From assembly GCA_036426205.1 (NCBI GenBank), contig CM071568.1, positions 217,421,372-217,485,371 of the forward strand: a stretch of 64,000 bases of DNA. Direction: 5' to 3'. The position numbers and the translations under genes are program-made. Numbering within the stretch: position 1 is the first letter of the stretch; every line of letters begins with the position of its first letter. This DNA comes from Ascaphus truei (Eukaryota > Chordata > Amphibia > Anura > Ascaphidae). Positions 63,426 to 64,000 of the stretch are shown piece by piece. A model generated the notes under the pieces. That model saw only the letters and a list, made by a program, of their open reading frames with translations. It ran no database searches and had not been told where the DNA came from.

Positions 63426-64000
63426 TTTTCCATCCCTGCCCCATAGACTTCTGGCTACACTTTGTGCTGTCTGGTATGTGTGGGATTGCCGGTGTATGTT
63501 TAATAAACACAGTTATGGTATCGTGGAGACTGAATGTAGTAATGGTTCTACCTACAGCCGGAGCAAGGGGCTTGCCAGCTCACAATCTGAAGAGAGGCAG
63601 GAGTTCACAACCCACAAGATGGCGTAAATATACTCACCGGATATAATAAGCAAGACAATACCATAAGGTATTATACCACAATAATTACAATATTCACCAA
63701 CACAAGGCTAACGTTTGTTCAATAAATGAATACACAGATATACTGTATATATATAAATAAAATATATACTGTAGAGAAATCAAACAAATAAATGAACAGT
63801 CCTTGGAATTTGTCATTGCTAGCAAATGTATTAAACCTTTGTGACAAATATATGTATTCCTATTCCATACTGTTTTTGGAAAAGGGAATAAACCATTGTA
63901 CAGAAATTACACGATCCATGTAATTAAAGCACATGTACGATTCATTGTAACAGTCTGCGTTGTGTTTTTTCTCTGTAGTTTGTTTGAACTTTTAATGTCG
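63426..64000. other. No gene seen
   Basis: Spacer; short open frames at 63,376-63,646 cross the SINE edge and have no domain. Confidence 0.35.

Overview
This window looks like intergenic or intronic vertebrate DNA, most likely from an amphibian and probably a frog. It is low in coding density, has no recognisable host gene, and is built largely of nested transposable elements. The organism call is inference. It rests on a Tx1-clade L1 retrotransposon, Tc1 elements with long inverted repeats, Tigger, Harbinger and TTAA-type MITEs, a MIR-like CORE-SINE sharing its tail with an L2-type LINE, and many small hAT MITEs. No bacterial operon, CRISPR array or canonical tRNA/rRNA gene was seen.

Layout. 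0-1 kb: 3' end of a Tx1-like LINE (+). 1.3-7 kb: a possible LTR, small MITEs and an unclassified repeat whose second copy lies at 29.6 kb. 7.6-9.3 kb: a hAT-like non-autonomous element swollen by minisatellites. 10.4-11.9 kb: decayed L2/CR1-type reverse transcriptase (-). 14-15.4 kb: a Tigger MITE, then a short repeat carrying an apparently complete type I hammerhead ribozyme. 17.0-25.7 kb: an 8.7-kb Tx1-like L1 (-) with a 16-bp target-site duplication (TSD), an open ORF1, and an ORF2 disrupted by an internal 1,997-bp tandem duplication. 26-39 kb: MITEs, a proline-coding minisatellite, and a 1.5-kb G-rich 26-bp minisatellite at 31.2-32.7 kb. 40.2-41.9 kb: a Tc1 element (+). 43-46 kb: a cluster of palindromes and hammerhead-like motifs, including a decayed second ribozyme. 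46.3-47 kb: an L2-type 3' end. 50.5-52.1 kb: a second Tc1 (-) with a complete DDE triad but a broken frame. 52.4-53.6 kb: an older L1/Tx1 ORF2 relic (-). 54.8-55.5 kb: a likely solo LTR inside a MITE. 56-64 kb: more MITEs and SINEs.

The main discoveries are (1) the hammerhead at 15,057-15,131, with every core position, cleavage triplet and long stem I in place, and a diverged copy of the same element at 44.8-45.3 kb; (2) the blunt 1,997-bp duplication in the L1 ORF2, whose junction falls just after the YADD catalytic motif; (3) six small hAT elements whose 8-bp TSDs all read NNNTANNN, four of them sharing an internal GGTAAG splice-donor-like core; and (4) an L2-type LINE and a CORE-SINE in one window with matching tails. 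All coordinates were derived by eye and may be off by a few bases at diverged ends.
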